From NCBI GenBank assembly GCA_963922205.1, contig CAWUHX010000236.1, forward strand, positions 434,001-498,000: DNA of 64,000 nt, written 5' to 3'. This DNA is from Romanomermis culicivorax. Its lineage: Eukaryota; Nematoda; Enoplea; Mermithida; Mermithidae. Both the position numbers and the translations under genes were made by a program. Each line of letters opens with the position of its first letter. Position 1 is the first letter of the stretch. A model generated the notes under the pieces. That model saw only the letters and a program-made list of their open reading frames with translations. It was not told where the DNA came from and did not search any database. Shown here one piece after another: positions 9,740 to 20,643 of this stretch.

Positions 9740-10990
9740 CTGAAAGGTGACCATATCTATTGAATTCCTCATGGTTCAGAATACTTCAACCCAAAAAATC
9801 GCAGAAATAGCTTTGTTTACACAATTGATTTTTCTCCTGTAAACTGACTCCATCCATTGAATTCCCCATGGTCAGAAACATCTTTCCTCAAAAATAGTAG
9901 AAATACATTTGTTTACACTCAATATGAATTAGTGTGTAAAGTGATCATTTTCATTAAATTCTCAGTGGTCGAAAACCCCTCCCACAAAAAGCTCACGAAA
10001 ACAGGCTTGGTTAAATTCGGAATAATTTTTTTGTGTAAAGTGACACATGCATTTAATTCCTCGCAGTAGAAAGCCCCTTCCATAAAAAATCACGAAAATA
10101 CGCTTGTTTACACCCGCGATAGTTTTTTTTTGTAAGATGATCGCATTCATCAAATTCTCCGTGATCGAAAACCCCGTTCACCAGAAAATCACGAAAGTAC
10201 GTTTGTTTACAACTGGGATAAGTTTTTGTGTAAAGTGATCGCATTCATCAAATTCCCCGTGGTCGAAAACCTCTTCCAGCAAAAAATCACGAACATACGT
10301 TTGTTTACACCCGCGATAGTTTTTTTTGTAAGATGATCGCATTCATCAAATTCTCCGTGATCGAAAACCCCGTTCACCAGAAAATCACGAAAGTACGTTT
10401 GTTTACAACTGGGATAAGTTTTTGTGTAAAGTGATCGCATTCATCAAATTCCCCGTGGTCGAAAACCTCTTCCAGCAAAAAATCACGAACATACGTTTGT
10501 TTACACCCGCGATAGTTTTTTTTTGTAAGATGATCGCATTCATCAAATTCTCCGTGATCGAAAACCCCGTTCACCAGAAAATCACGAAAGTACGTTTGTT
10601 TACAACTGGGATAAGTTTTTGTGTAAAGTGATCGCATTCATCAAATTCCCCGTGGTCGAAAACCTCTTCCAGCAAAAAATCACGAACATACGTTTGTTTA
10701 CACACGGGATAATTTTTGGTGTAAAGTGATCACATTCATTAAATTCCTCGTGGTCGAAAATCCCCTCCACAAGAAAATTACGGCAGTACGCTTGTTTACA
10801 CCGTGGGTAATTTTTTTTGTGTAAAGTGAGGACGTCTATTGAATTCGCCGCGGTCGAAAACTCCCTCCACTGAAAAATCACGGAAATACGCTTATTTACA
10901 CCCGGGATAATTTTTCGTGTAAAGTGACCGTGTCCTTCAAATTCCCAATGGTCGAAAACCCTTGCAGTCCAAAAATCGCAATACGGCTAT
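9740..10990. repeat. 98-bp tandem array with 196-bp higher-order period
   Basis: About 13 units start near 9740, 9838, 9937, 10034, 10131, 10229, 10327 and onward at 97-98-bp steps. Each has the order GTAAAGTGATC, CATTCATTAAATTC, GTGGTCGAAAACC, AAAATCACGAAA and GTTTACA. From 10131 to about 10720 two unit types alternate, giving three nearly identical 196-bp repeats. Outer units are more diverged, so the core was amplified last. Confidence 0.9.
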
Positions 10991-11722
10991 AGGTTTATTT
11001 GAAACTGCAAAAAAATTAGTAGTGCATTATGCTGCAAAAAATTATTTTTTTGAACCCATAAGTATTATATAACAAAATTGGGGAATTTGGCGTTTTCCTG
11101 GACTTTGGACAACCATATAATTGAATTGAGGCCATATTTCAAAAAAAGAAAAATTCTCATTTGAGATTACACCCCCAAGATGCTTAGGCCGAAGTATGGA
11201 CGTTGGATATGGCACACCGATTGCTGGGCATGGTGGAACTGGGGGGGGCCTAAAAAGGTGCGTTTTTTACCTGTTTTTGGGGCCCCACCGAGCACCACTT
11301 GCAGATAGAGGCGAAATGACAAAAGGCACCCCATAGTTTGCCCCTATGCCCGATATTATGCAAAAAACCCGAAGGTTCTAGCTCTTACCGTTTTGGCTCC
11401 AGAGGGGGGGGACATGAAATTTGGGGGCCAAGTATATTATAGGTTGACGCTGTCGCGCCACCTATGATTTATCCATTAACTGCCGATATAAATTAAAGGG
11501 TTTTGTAGAACGACTGTTTTTTGATGTATGTTTTTCATTAATTGTGTAATAATAACGATGGCAAATGGATATTCAGTTATTTGGATTGTATGCCCGAGTT
11601 CTGTAAATTCATCCTTTCAAAGATTGATAATATCGACCACGAATTGTACAGATTTTCGATCCCCTAAAAATTGTTTATCATACCTAATTAAATATGTGAA
11701 GTGATTTGACACTGTCCATAAG
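10991..11722. other. No gene seen; GC-richer island
   Basis: 11170-11450 is richer in G and C, with runs of G (GGGGGGGG near 11240 and 11405), and differs in composition from the flanks. No ORF, RNA gene or repeat boundary can be supported. It may be an old insertion. Confidence 0.4.
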
Positions 11723-11953
11723 TTACGAATTTTTACTATAAACATTTTCCCACCACTCCGAAAATAAATAATTTATTGTTTTTAATTTTGTGCAAATCGC
11801 AGCATTGGCCAGATCAATAATTTTTTCTTCATCAGTCAAAAATTCTAGACGAGAATGGTGATAACTTTCAGCCAGCCGTGGCGTCATTCCTATAAAAATG
11901 ATTAAATTGGAATTTGAATTGAAACTATTTATTTTTGAATCTACCTTGCTCAA
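11723..11953 (-). pseudogene. Coding-like fragment inside the 5.2-kb region
   Basis: A minus-strand open stretch with protein-like composition (LEFLTDEEKIIDLANAA, then a Trp pair in SEWWENVYSK) ends in TAA. It has no partner exon I can join with confidence, though it points the same way as the remnant at 7679-8289 and could be an earlier part of the same element gene. Family not recognised. Confidence 0.3.
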
Positions 11954-12156
11954 AACAATAAATTATTGTTATTATATTGTACATTGATTATAATTAACTA
12001 GGGCGGAAAATTATGCATGAGATAAGAGAGACCATACTTTTGAACAAGAACAAGGCCTGTAAAATGAAAAAGACCAGCAAAATCATCGATGACTTTCATT
12101 AAGCTTTAACTTTTTTTGTGTAAAATTTTTTTTGTGTAAATAAATATAAATCTGTA

Positions 12157-12377
12157 AAATATAAGTTGCGAAAACATTTGATCAATTTTCATTAAGTTAA
12201 AAATTTGAATTTTTTATTGCCTACTTGTTTTTTCCTTTTATCTTGCTGCTGTACAAAGTAGGGCAAGGCGCGTCCGCGATGTTCTATCTTTGCTTTTATA
12301 AACTACTCTATTGTCTGGCTCATAAATGGGAAAAATACGTGGGCCCCGTAAAATTGATGTACATTTTAGAAATTCGC
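12157..12377 (-). repeat. Right arm of the 5.2-kb inverted repeat
   Basis: Reverse complement of 7150-7283 with an 85-bp internal insertion, or the full form of which the left arm is a deletion. Identity over the aligned parts is very high by eye. Confidence 0.8.
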
Positions 12378-12984
12378 CCTCCCCCGGATTAGCGACCCTA
12401 TGTAGCTTGCTGAAAAATTAGTTAGACGCATAGCTTTTACAATAATTTGATGTTACACTGCAATAGAGATTCATAAGCACCATAGCATTAAAATGACAGA
12501 TGCAGGATGAAATTGAGTTTAATTCCAAAAAAATAGTAAGCTTATTACGGTAGTCAATGAGAAAAAACTTTCTCATCCATCAGCGACAAATAGAACGACT
12601 GAAATTCGTTATGCAATAATCTGGTCAATGGCAGGTCTATATGGTACAACTCAACACAAAACTGGATAAAGCATGATATGGTTCCAATAATTTTCTATCC
12701 TTTGTCAGAAAAAATTCATATTTTCTTCCACAGTCATATCTGTGTAAATTGTGTGTCATATTGAATCTATACTTTTTCTTGCCGTTGCATTTGCCATTTC
12801 AAAGTGAATGGAAGATAGTTTGGGATGAGAATTTACAGGCCCTTACCAAAGGAGCAAAAAATCGTCGTCCATATCAACAATATAAAAAACATTGTTGGAT
12901 AAGTTGACAGTCGATCATTGAATTTAAATTTCGAATTGAATGAAAAATCAATGCTGATTGGCTGATTTTATAGAATGAGGACAT
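12378..12984. other. Nothing recognised
   Basis: AT-rich DNA without ORF, repeat boundary or RNA signal, between the right inverted repeat and the solo LTR. Confidence 0.5.
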
Positions 12985-13833
12985 TGTAACGTACATGCTA
13001 ATACATTGATGTAAATATAAAATGTACACTTTGTGATATTCATTTTTAATTATAAATTCATATTATTAATCTATCGTCTCAAGGGTGTCTGGAATTCACA
13101 CCCAAACATTCTTATAAATTTATGTGAAGCACTTTGTTTTGATCATCCCACACCCCATTGACCCAATTAAAGACGTACATAACTATTTGCACATTGGCAC
13201 CTGGCCCTCATAATGCACATGAAAATATACATTCTGTAAGTACAATAATTCCCCCCCAGATGCGTAATCACACCTGCCCATGTAGAAAATACAGAAATCC
13301 CGACCCAGACACAAGATTTAGGAGGAATGCATGGAAAACCGAAAAATACATGAAAAACCAAAAACATATAGGCGTGGCAAAGCATACTGTAGATTAAAAG
13401 CATGTAAGCGTGGAAATTAAGAGTAAATTAAAGCGAAAGGCGTGGCTAAAGAAGCATACAGTAAGCAGAAACAGGTAAGCAAAGCAGCGATTGGTTAGGC
13501 GAGCGGACAGAAGCGGACCTCCCATGATGTGGTATAAAATCGGTATAAAAGACAGGAAAACAAAGAATCGGTATAAAAGACAGGAAAACGCGGAAAGAGA
13601 CAGATTTTTATCAAGATTTTTATGGAGATTTTGTATAGAATTTATGCAAGCCTGTCTTTTTAAAGCGAGAATTATGGTTTATTGTGAAGCATTCGTATAA
13701 TTTGTCGATGAGCAAGCGATCGTCGATTTTGTATTCCTTTTATTATTGTCGTACCATTATCCACCTCCCGTTTGTCCACCGTCGCCCTGTTCTTTGGATC
13801 AAGTAAAAGTACACTAAGAATCAGGTCGTTACA
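12985..13833. repeat. Solo LTR, 849 bp
   Basis: It starts TGTAACG and ends CGTTACA, a perfect 7-bp terminal inversion. It is flanked by ACAT on both sides (12981-12984 and 13834-13837), a 4-bp target duplication of the size left by Ty3/gypsy integrases. Two GGTATAAAA boxes lie near 13530 and 13570, inside a short direct repeat. No internal gag-pol is attached, so this is the product of LTR-LTR recombination. Its ends differ from those of the LTR at 5208, so it is a second family. Confidence 0.85.
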
Positions 13834-13837
13834 ACAT

Positions 13838-14822
13838 AACAACTATACTCCATTCATTTTGAAATGATCGATGCAGCAAGGTCGCATCCAGATTGGTTTG
13901 TTGATTCTAAACAATAATTTTTTTCTCCGTGATACGGAGTTCTTGATGATGACTCTTTTCGATCATTTCAAGATTATCAAATATAAAAGTTGTAGACGAT
14001 AAGACAAGCGTGCTAACCAGTTTTCAATCGCGGTTTATTTATGAGCATTTCAAGAAAAACGAGAAAAAGGAAAGAAAAGAAAAGAAAAGAAAAAAGGAAA
14101 TAAAAGATAATCCAACAAAAATCAGACGAAATAAAAGAACCAGTCCAAAAAGCTTAGTCAAAAATTAAATATAAAAATTAATAAAAAATTGACTATAAAA
14201 TTCAGAAAAAAAACTAAAAATGTGAATGAAATACAACAAAGGTGAAAAAATCAAAAATCAGAAAAATCAGTTCAAAACAGTCAGTCGAAATCCAAATCAA
14301 ATGACATTACTTTGAAAAAAGATGCCAGAAATTAGAAATTAAATATTGAAAAAATAAAAAACCAGAAAACTGGAAATTAAATCGAACTATCAGAATCAGG
14401 AAACCGAAGATCAAAGAGTAACAGAATATCCAGGAGAAAATATATAAAAAAGTCAAGATCCTATAATTATATACAAATCAATATATTATATATAATATAT
14501 ATAAATCAATCATGAATATAAAATGCTGCTAAACTGAAAAAACGCCTGATATTCCACAAAAAGAGTACCCCAAAGAGTAATTCGCTCAGACAAGCTTTTA
14601 CGGTGCACAGGATTTTCCATTTCAAGAAATGTAGAGGGTCAATTGGGTAAGTTTACAAAATTCCAATTCCGTTCGACATATGTCACATAAATACGGTTTA
14701 GCAGGAAATCACAAAAAATCAATATGGCCAAAATTCCCGCTGCAAATTAGCTAATTGATCAAGCAATGAGAAACAAGTTTAAAAAAACTCGATATTTCAG
14801 TGGAAAACGTAAACGAAAAAAA
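13838..14822. other. Gene-free DNA with simple repeats
   Basis: 13846-13990 is a diverged copy of the short inverted-repeat element at 18194. An AAAAG-type simple repeat covers about 14050-14105, and TATA-rich microsatellite lies near 14460-14510. Nothing else is supported up to the stop codon of the LEA-like gene. Confidence 0.5.
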
Positions 14823-15468
14823 TCATTTTTTCAATTTGTCCGAAGCTTGCTGAGCCAACGAAGATGCTTTCTCTCTGGCTTCATCCACTTTATCTTCCGT
14901 TGCATGCACGCCGCGCTTTGCGCCTTCTTTCGCACTGTTGTACGTTTCTTTACATTTTTCTTTGCCCGAATCGAACGCTTCTTTAGCTTCTTGATCTAAA
15001 GCCTCGGATTTTCTATAAAAAGTAAAAAAATCAGTATCCGTACCGTTTTGAGAGATCTTTAATGAATTTTATTTATTTGCCGCATTTTCGACAGGCTGTT
15101 CTAGGCTGATACAAGTTTCTGCAAGAAAGTGCAACAAATGGGGCATAAATCGACGGATCTCGTCGAGATCTATCAAAAAACGTAGTTTAAAATTGTGTAT
15201 TTCTGTTTTTGACGGAATTAGTAATGACTAAAGTTCGAAAATTCTGACATTCTAAAAAAGTACAAATGTAAGGGCTAGGAACATCGTCCATCGAAAGTTT
15301 GCATTCAGACCGAGCTTATCAGCGCGTGCTAAAAATTGTATGAAAAAATTACCCTGTGATGGTTTCTTTGATCGACTGTGCAGCATGACCTATTTTGGTA
15401 GACGCTTGATCGTACAAAGCCGATGCACCATCCTTCAGTTCCACTGCTTTTTGTTTAGCAGTGTCCAT
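14823..15468 (-). CDS. Small LEA-like amphipathic protein, two exons
   Basis: Exon 1 is 15468-15353 (ATG to ...ITG, donor GG|GTAATT) and exon 2 is 15012-14823 (acceptor TATAG, stop TGA). The phases match and give 101 residues. The protein is almost all Lys, Glu, Ala, Asp, Gln and Ser, with no Trp or Pro and one Cys. It shows 11-residue-like repeats (KEAFDSGKEKC, KETYNSAKEGA, DKVDEAREKAS) typical of group-3 late-embryogenesis-abundant proteins. These are disordered in water, fold as amphipathic helices on drying or on membranes, and protect cells. There is no signal peptide, so it is probably cytosolic. No neighbour shares its function. A further 5' exon cannot be excluded. The gene model is strong; the LEA label is inference from composition. 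Confidence 0.8.
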
Positions 15469-16296
15469 ACCCGATTTTGTTCAAATTTTAGTTCTGTTAT
15501 GATATAATGGTAAAAGGGAAAGTGTGATTCGCGTATATGTCTGTAGAACAAAATAGAGAAAATGGCGGGCAGATTCGGGAATGTTTGTTCGAATGAATGT
15601 TTATGTTTTTTTAGATTATAAGAAAAAACCTGGACTTTGACCCATAAGCTCTAATAGAAAACATCATGGCGGAAAACATGTTTAGAAATGCCTATAAACA
15701 TTAGGATTGTTACTGATAGGTATCGATGCCGTTTTATGAGGTTAGCCAACAAAATTGTTACTTTTCGAAGCGAGCATGAATTTTTTCATCCTAATTGCAG
15801 CAAGTTGGGTACCAATCGATAGATCTCGTTAAGATCTACTCAAAAATAAGTTTTACAATAGTGTAATTGAGTTTTTAATGAGTTATCAGCGTTTAAGGAA
15901 CAATGTCTGAAAGAATTTTGCTTCTTACACAGAGAGCTAATGATAAGTAAAAAATTGACCCCACCTGAAAATGAGGTAAATTGATGCGTTAAAACGAAAA
16001 TGATATTCATCTCGTATGAAAGTCAAAATTCGCATATAGATAAATTTTGACTAGATTTCTGACATACATTCCTTTTAGTTTACACCGATTTATACATATA
16101 AAATATTATGTTCTGTGATTTTAATCTATATTGGGTGAATACACGAGCTTCAGTATATTGTAGAAACAATGAATGCAAAATGCATATTTGATAATACAGC
16201 AGTGCTTGAAATATAAAATTTTAAGTACAAAATTTACGGCTTTTCCCCGGTAGTCGCCGCATCTACTGCTAAAGCTCAGAAGCACCAAATATCTAG
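15469..16296. other. Presumed 5' flank of the LEA-like gene; nothing else recognised
   Basis: AT-rich sequence upstream of the minus-strand start at 15468. No ORF or clear promoter element can be supported. Confidence 0.5.
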
Positions 16297-17078
16297 GTTG
16301 GGTCCCATTACCTCGACCGTCCCGTTAGCTCGACCATCCCGTTACCTCGACTAACGTTATTAAAAAAACAAAAAAGTTCCGTTATTTCGACCGTCTAGTT
16401 ACCTCAACTGTCCCCTTATCTCGACTAATGTTGTGTGTAAGAACATTAAAAATCTTATTACTGCGGCCGTCCCATTACCTCGACCATGTTGTGACATCAC
16501 AGAAAATTACATAGTGAAATTTACAAAATGTATCATTTTCCCATGGGTTTCGCTCAAATATTACACCATTAGTATTTGGTAAGAAATTGCGTCACATTGT
16601 TCGTACTTCTTGTGAACTGGCTAAAAGGTTGTATTTGAATTTTGCTCAAACGGAAGGTTACGGTCAAGCAACGTTTTTCCATACAAAATACGGAAGGACT
16701 GATTTATTAAAATGCGAAAGTAAGGCTCATCAGCGAAATCATTTTAACGCTTTCCAGATAAATAAATCTGTTTGATTAGTTGATGTATCAACTACTGATT
16801 ACTCGGGAACGAAAAAGGAAGAACGAAGGTCAAAAATAATCGAATAATTAGCATGCATAAGTTAGATTTTGTTGATAAATCAAGGGAATAAATGTAGAAT
16901 GATAATACTACCACAGGAAAATTCAAATTTATCCGAATTCATTATATTCGCAGCACAGTCGAGGTAACGGGATAGAGCAAAAAAAGTTTTTATTTTCCAT
17001 GAAAATTCACTGATCAATGTAACGGAAGTTTTGCACATTAGTCAATGTAACGGGACAGTCGAGGTATCGGGACACAAC
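16297..17078. mobile_element. Inverted-repeat element with repeated TCGAGGTAACGGGA ends
   Basis: The left end (16297-16500) carries six or more copies of a 15-17-bp unit read as CCCGTTACCTCGACCGT. The right end (16950-17078) carries the same unit inverted (GTCGAGGTAACGGGA). Read inwards, the outermost bases are GTTGGGTCCC and GTTGTGTCCC. The style of tandem short repeats in the termini resembles pogo/Tigger-type elements, but no TA duplication or transposase is visible. The 62-codon open stretch at 16587 has no recognisable domain. Confidence 0.65.
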
Positions 17079-18193
17079 GAAAATTTACCAATACAATAAA
17101 TAGCTTACTATGCCTTATAGCTCCTGACAAAAAATTACGAAAATTATGTACCACTGCTTGGATTGCAGAACTAAGAGTTTGAACTCTATCTTTATCATTT
17201 GCATTTTCTGAGAATTGCAACCTTTATTCTATATAAAAAATTCAAAATTAGACATTATGACAAGTTTCGTTTGCTGGATATCAGGGTAACAATCATTCCG
17301 CATAGAAAAAAAACACTTCCTTAAAGATGGGAATTTTTGCATTCTTGTTGGTTTTTTGTCCGCATATTTTTTATATCTATATATCAGCTTTAGATATATC
17401 AGCCTGTGAATGAAGCAACTTTACGTTTGAGCACACATTAGATGCGGCATACATACACAATAATGTGACTATAAAAATATTTTCCCTATTTGGCTTTCTA
17501 CATTTTTATAAAATTTTAAAATGTCAAAATGAAGCGTCACGGAAAGGGTGAAAATGATAAATGAGGACGTCTTGGCGCATCCCCTAATTACAACGCCGCA
17601 TGATATTGATTCAATATATTTGCAGCTTCCTTTGGCCAACATTCTTTAGCAGTTTCAATCAGATTTGCGTAACATTTGTAGAACTGTATTGGTGTGCACC
17701 AAACGAATACTAAAAAGGTATTAAAAGTGTCAACAGGTCTTCTAAAAATCGACTCATCGATATTCATTTTCAATGTGCTGAAAGCTTTCAATGCAATTTG
17801 ACCAATCGAAAGAGAATAAGCGTTGCTTTAACAGTTCATAAACAGTTGTCTCAATTGACAATAGATGGATCGTAAGAATTTTCAAAAAAATTTCAGGACT
17901 TTGAGTATTTCCGCATTTATTGGCATGATAGTCATTTGTGATCCTCTTCGACGCGGTATGTGCAGCGGCAGACTTGTATTTAAATTAGATTTGCATCAAA
18001 TAGCTTACTATGCGAAATATCCCGGTAGTAGTTCCGTCAATTTTAGCATTAAACGTTTAGCTTCAATTTGTTCCAATGCGTAACTGAGCCGACAAATTAT
18101 ATGTTATTTTGAGACATCCTGTTCTGCAGCCATTGTACTCAATGTATGTAACGCGCTTTGAAAGGTGAGTGAAGTTTGCCTTGAAAAATGTTC
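17079..18193. other. Gene-poor DNA with one coding-like minus-strand stretch
   Basis: On the minus strand, about 17880-17588 reads as protein-like sequence after one frame change (YELLKQRLFSFDWSNCI, then RRPVDTFNTFLVFVW, ending at a TAA). A shorter open stretch lies at 17220-17100. I see no splice pattern that joins them and no known domain. It is either a decayed gene or chance. Confidence 0.3.
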
Positions 18194-18441
18194 CTATACT
18201 CCATTCATTCTGAAATAATCTATCCAGCGAGTTCACAGCCAAATTTTCATTCAAAATTATGGAAGACTCGTTGACTCTAATCAATAAATTTTGCCTTCAT
18301 TATATACGGTCCTTGATGATCACTCTTTCCAATCATTTCAAGATTATCGAAATCGACTTCCTGATTTCTAATAAGGCTGTGCTTTCTCGAAATTCCGCCC
18401 GCTGCATCGATCATTGCATTCATTGCATAATGAATAGAGTA
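18194..18441. repeat. Short inverted-repeat element (MITE-like)
   Basis: CTATACTCCATTCATT near 18194 is mirrored by AATGAATAGAGTATA ending near 18441, with further shared bases inwards (ATCGATGCAGC). A diverged half copy lies at 13846-13990. Repetition argues against the open stretch at 18063-18284 (-) being a gene. Confidence 0.5.
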
Positions 18442-19289
18442 TAAATGAAGGAAAGTGTGGCCATAAATTTTTGATGTTTTTTTACATGTGAGCTGTTTTC
18501 TTCATTCTGCGTGAAGAAAAAATCTGAAATTCTATGAAAAACAGCGTTTTAGATCGAGAATTGAAAACTATATTTTTTAGACTCAAATAGTTGTATGGCT
18601 TTTTGTATCCCAGCAATAATAAATTAATTTTGAACATTTCTTGTCAGCAACTAGAAGACGTAATAAGCTATCCACACGTAGAAGAATTCTCGATTCTTCT
18701 GAGCTTTACCAATTCATAAATAGTCATGATTTTTCGAAAAAGCAGCTTTTTCACCCTTTTTAACCGTCTTCTTTTTGACTTTTAAAAATTTTATCAACAG
18801 TGTAAAATGAGTAGGGAACAGGGAAGATATTTTTGTATCACATTATTGAGCATATTCTACAACTAATGTATGCTCAACGATAAAGTCCAAGGACGATACA
18901 TCTCAGGTCTCATATATACCTAGATTAAAAGACGCCAAAAATCCTAACTTTGGGGTATCACAATAGAAGTGATAATTCTCAGAAAATGCAATGATGAGAT
19001 GGTGTTCATTAAACTCCAAGTTCTGCGACCCACTAGCAGTACATGAATTTCCTAATTTCTTGACAGGAGCTAAAAAGGCTTCGTAAACTATCTGCTATTG
19101 GGAAATTTGGTGCTTCTGAGATTTAGCAGTAGATTTGCGATTTTTGTAGAAAAATCCTTCCGCTTCGGGGAAATTTCTTCCAGTAAATGTGCATATCTCA
19201 GTCAAATATAGCAAGTCGCGTTACATTCTCGATCATATTCACAAAATAACAGGGCCTTGAAATTTATATATTTTCAGGTCATGTATTCG
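18442..19289. other. Nothing recognised
   Basis: AT-rich sequence with no supported gene, repeat or RNA. Confidence 0.5.
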
Positions 19290-19996
19290 GCGTGTCCCCA
19301 ATAGAGCGAAACTCAAAATAGCTATACTAAAAGCAGCGTTTCTCAAAACGGAAAAACCCCATACAGCAATTATCAATACAGCGAATAATAAAAAGGTTTA
19401 TGCATTAGAGTAAACGTACACATCATTTTAATAAAAAACATGCAAATTATAGGTTTATTAAAATCGTTTTTGCTAGTTGAGATAGTCCATTTTTAGTTGC
19501 ATTTGGCCATCTAAGTGTCACATGCCTTTTGTGGTGCAGTTGCAGTAGGTATGCACGAACGGACGTTTCCAAAATCACAAAAAAATCTGTCAGAAAAACA
19601 TTTTTAATAAAAAGCAGGTAAAAAATAGAACAGATGTACACCGCCTGAAAAAATTGAAAAAAGTGGCTCAAAATAAGAAAAGGAAAAAAAGAAAATAAAA
19701 TAATAAATAAAAAAGGGAAAAAAGAAACAAAAAACATGTATGTAGATATGTTAATAATAAGCAAACTAGAAAAAGCGATTGGTGCAAAAATGTGTGACAA
19801 CCATCCGCCAGATCGAAATGGAGGACCAAGTAGGCCATGGACCAAAACGTCCACACCGCCCATCTGCATTTTTCCATTCCAAAGATAATTTTTTTGAAAA
19901 TTCACCATTTTGGGAATCTGTTCTGAAACTTCGCTGTTTTGAGAATCGTTGTATTGCGACTTCGCTGTTTTGAGTTTTGCTGGATAGGGGTGAGAC
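19290..19996. mobile_element. 707-bp element with 10-bp target duplication, 3' of SETD2
   Basis: CATGTATTCG occurs on both sides (19280-19289 and 19997-20006). Inside, both ends read towards AGCRAAACTCAAAAYAGC after a short spacer, so the termini are imperfect inverted repeats. A 9-11-bp duplication fits Mutator-like elements. The element lies 119 bp beyond the SETD2 stop codon and may fall in its 3' untranslated region. The hydrophobic open stretch at 19447-19908 (-) has simple composition and is not convincing as a gene. Confidence 0.6.
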
Positions 19997-20114
19997 CATG
20001 TATTCGAGGGTTGTCTTGTGACATTTTAATTCTACAACAGAAAAAAATTTACAAAAAACAAAAATCATACAAGCACTCGCAATAAATGTAAATACACAAA
20101 AATAAAAATATGTT

Positions 20115-20643
20115 TCAAAAATCGTCGCCCCCGGTCGTACGTTTGTAAACAGGCCCTAATTTGTACATATAACGTTTGATGTAATCTTTAGCTTTGTGTA
20201 AAATGGAATCGGTAAGTTTAAATTCGTCGGCTGGAGCATCTGGACGACGATGTTTTAATTCCTTTTCCATTATGGTGTGTGTCAACTACGGAGAAAAGTA
20301 ACATATCACACTAGTTCACGATGAACATTAGAGCGTTGAACTCACATTTCGAAAAATAACAGATCATAATTTTCCTCTCAGTTTATCTGGACGTGCATGA
20401 GCATCAAAACAACGTAAACTTGCTTTCACGTCATCCAAGCTGATTTCTGGTTTTCAACTATTTACAAGAAGGACTTACCTTTCGAGCCAAATGTTTAAAG
20501 TCGTCGTTATTCGAAATTCGACCTCGTTTACAATCAGGCTTCCGGTAGGGATTTAAACATTTGATTACCAATTCCGAAATTTCGGCCTTGAAATTTTCTT
20601 TACATCCGATCAATTTCCGTAAATTTTCGCTGCTTGTTGTCGA
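20115..20643 (-). other. SETD2: SETD2 SRI domain, exons 21-22
   Basis: Exon 21 carries the family core [16 protein letters not shown] and DFKHLARK. Exon 22 continues [11 protein letters not shown], and the protein ends soon after [19 protein letters not shown], as in other animals. This three-helix domain binds the Ser2/Ser5-phosphorylated C-terminal repeat of RNA polymerase II. The fit is nearly residue for residue, so the 3' end of the gene is secure. Confidence 0.95.

Larger units (their letters stand above)
7150..12377. mobile_element. 5.2-kb region bounded by inverted repeats, candidate DNA transposon
   Basis: Both ends begin GCGAATTTCTAAAATGTAC when read inwards, and the inversion continues for about 130 bp (7150-7283 against 12157-12377). 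The right arm carries about 85 bp extra next to GGGG. Outside the arms the plus strand reads CCCTCCCCCGGGAT on the left and CCCTCCCCCGGAT on the right, which looks like a 12-13-bp direct duplication. Inside are minus-strand coding-like remnants, a separate inverted-repeat element and a satellite array. It could instead be two copies of one short repeat in opposite orientation. Confidence 0.45.

Noticed and set aside
9857-10881. Series of similar short ORFs ([20 protein letters not shown])
   Set aside because: Translation of the 98-bp satellite; the repeated peptide follows from repeated DNA.
18063-18444. Coding-like ORFs on both strands
   Set aside because: The DNA is a short inverted-repeat element with another copy at 13846-13990.
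19447-19908. 153-codon minus-strand ORF with hydrophobic stretches
   Set aside because: It lies within a transposon with a 10-bp target duplication, is Phe/Leu-rich from T-rich DNA, and has no domain.
20340-20450. About 24 protein-like codons on the minus strand between SETD2 exons 21 and 22
   Set aside because: The SRI domain is continuous without it, and no splice sites allow inclusion in frame.
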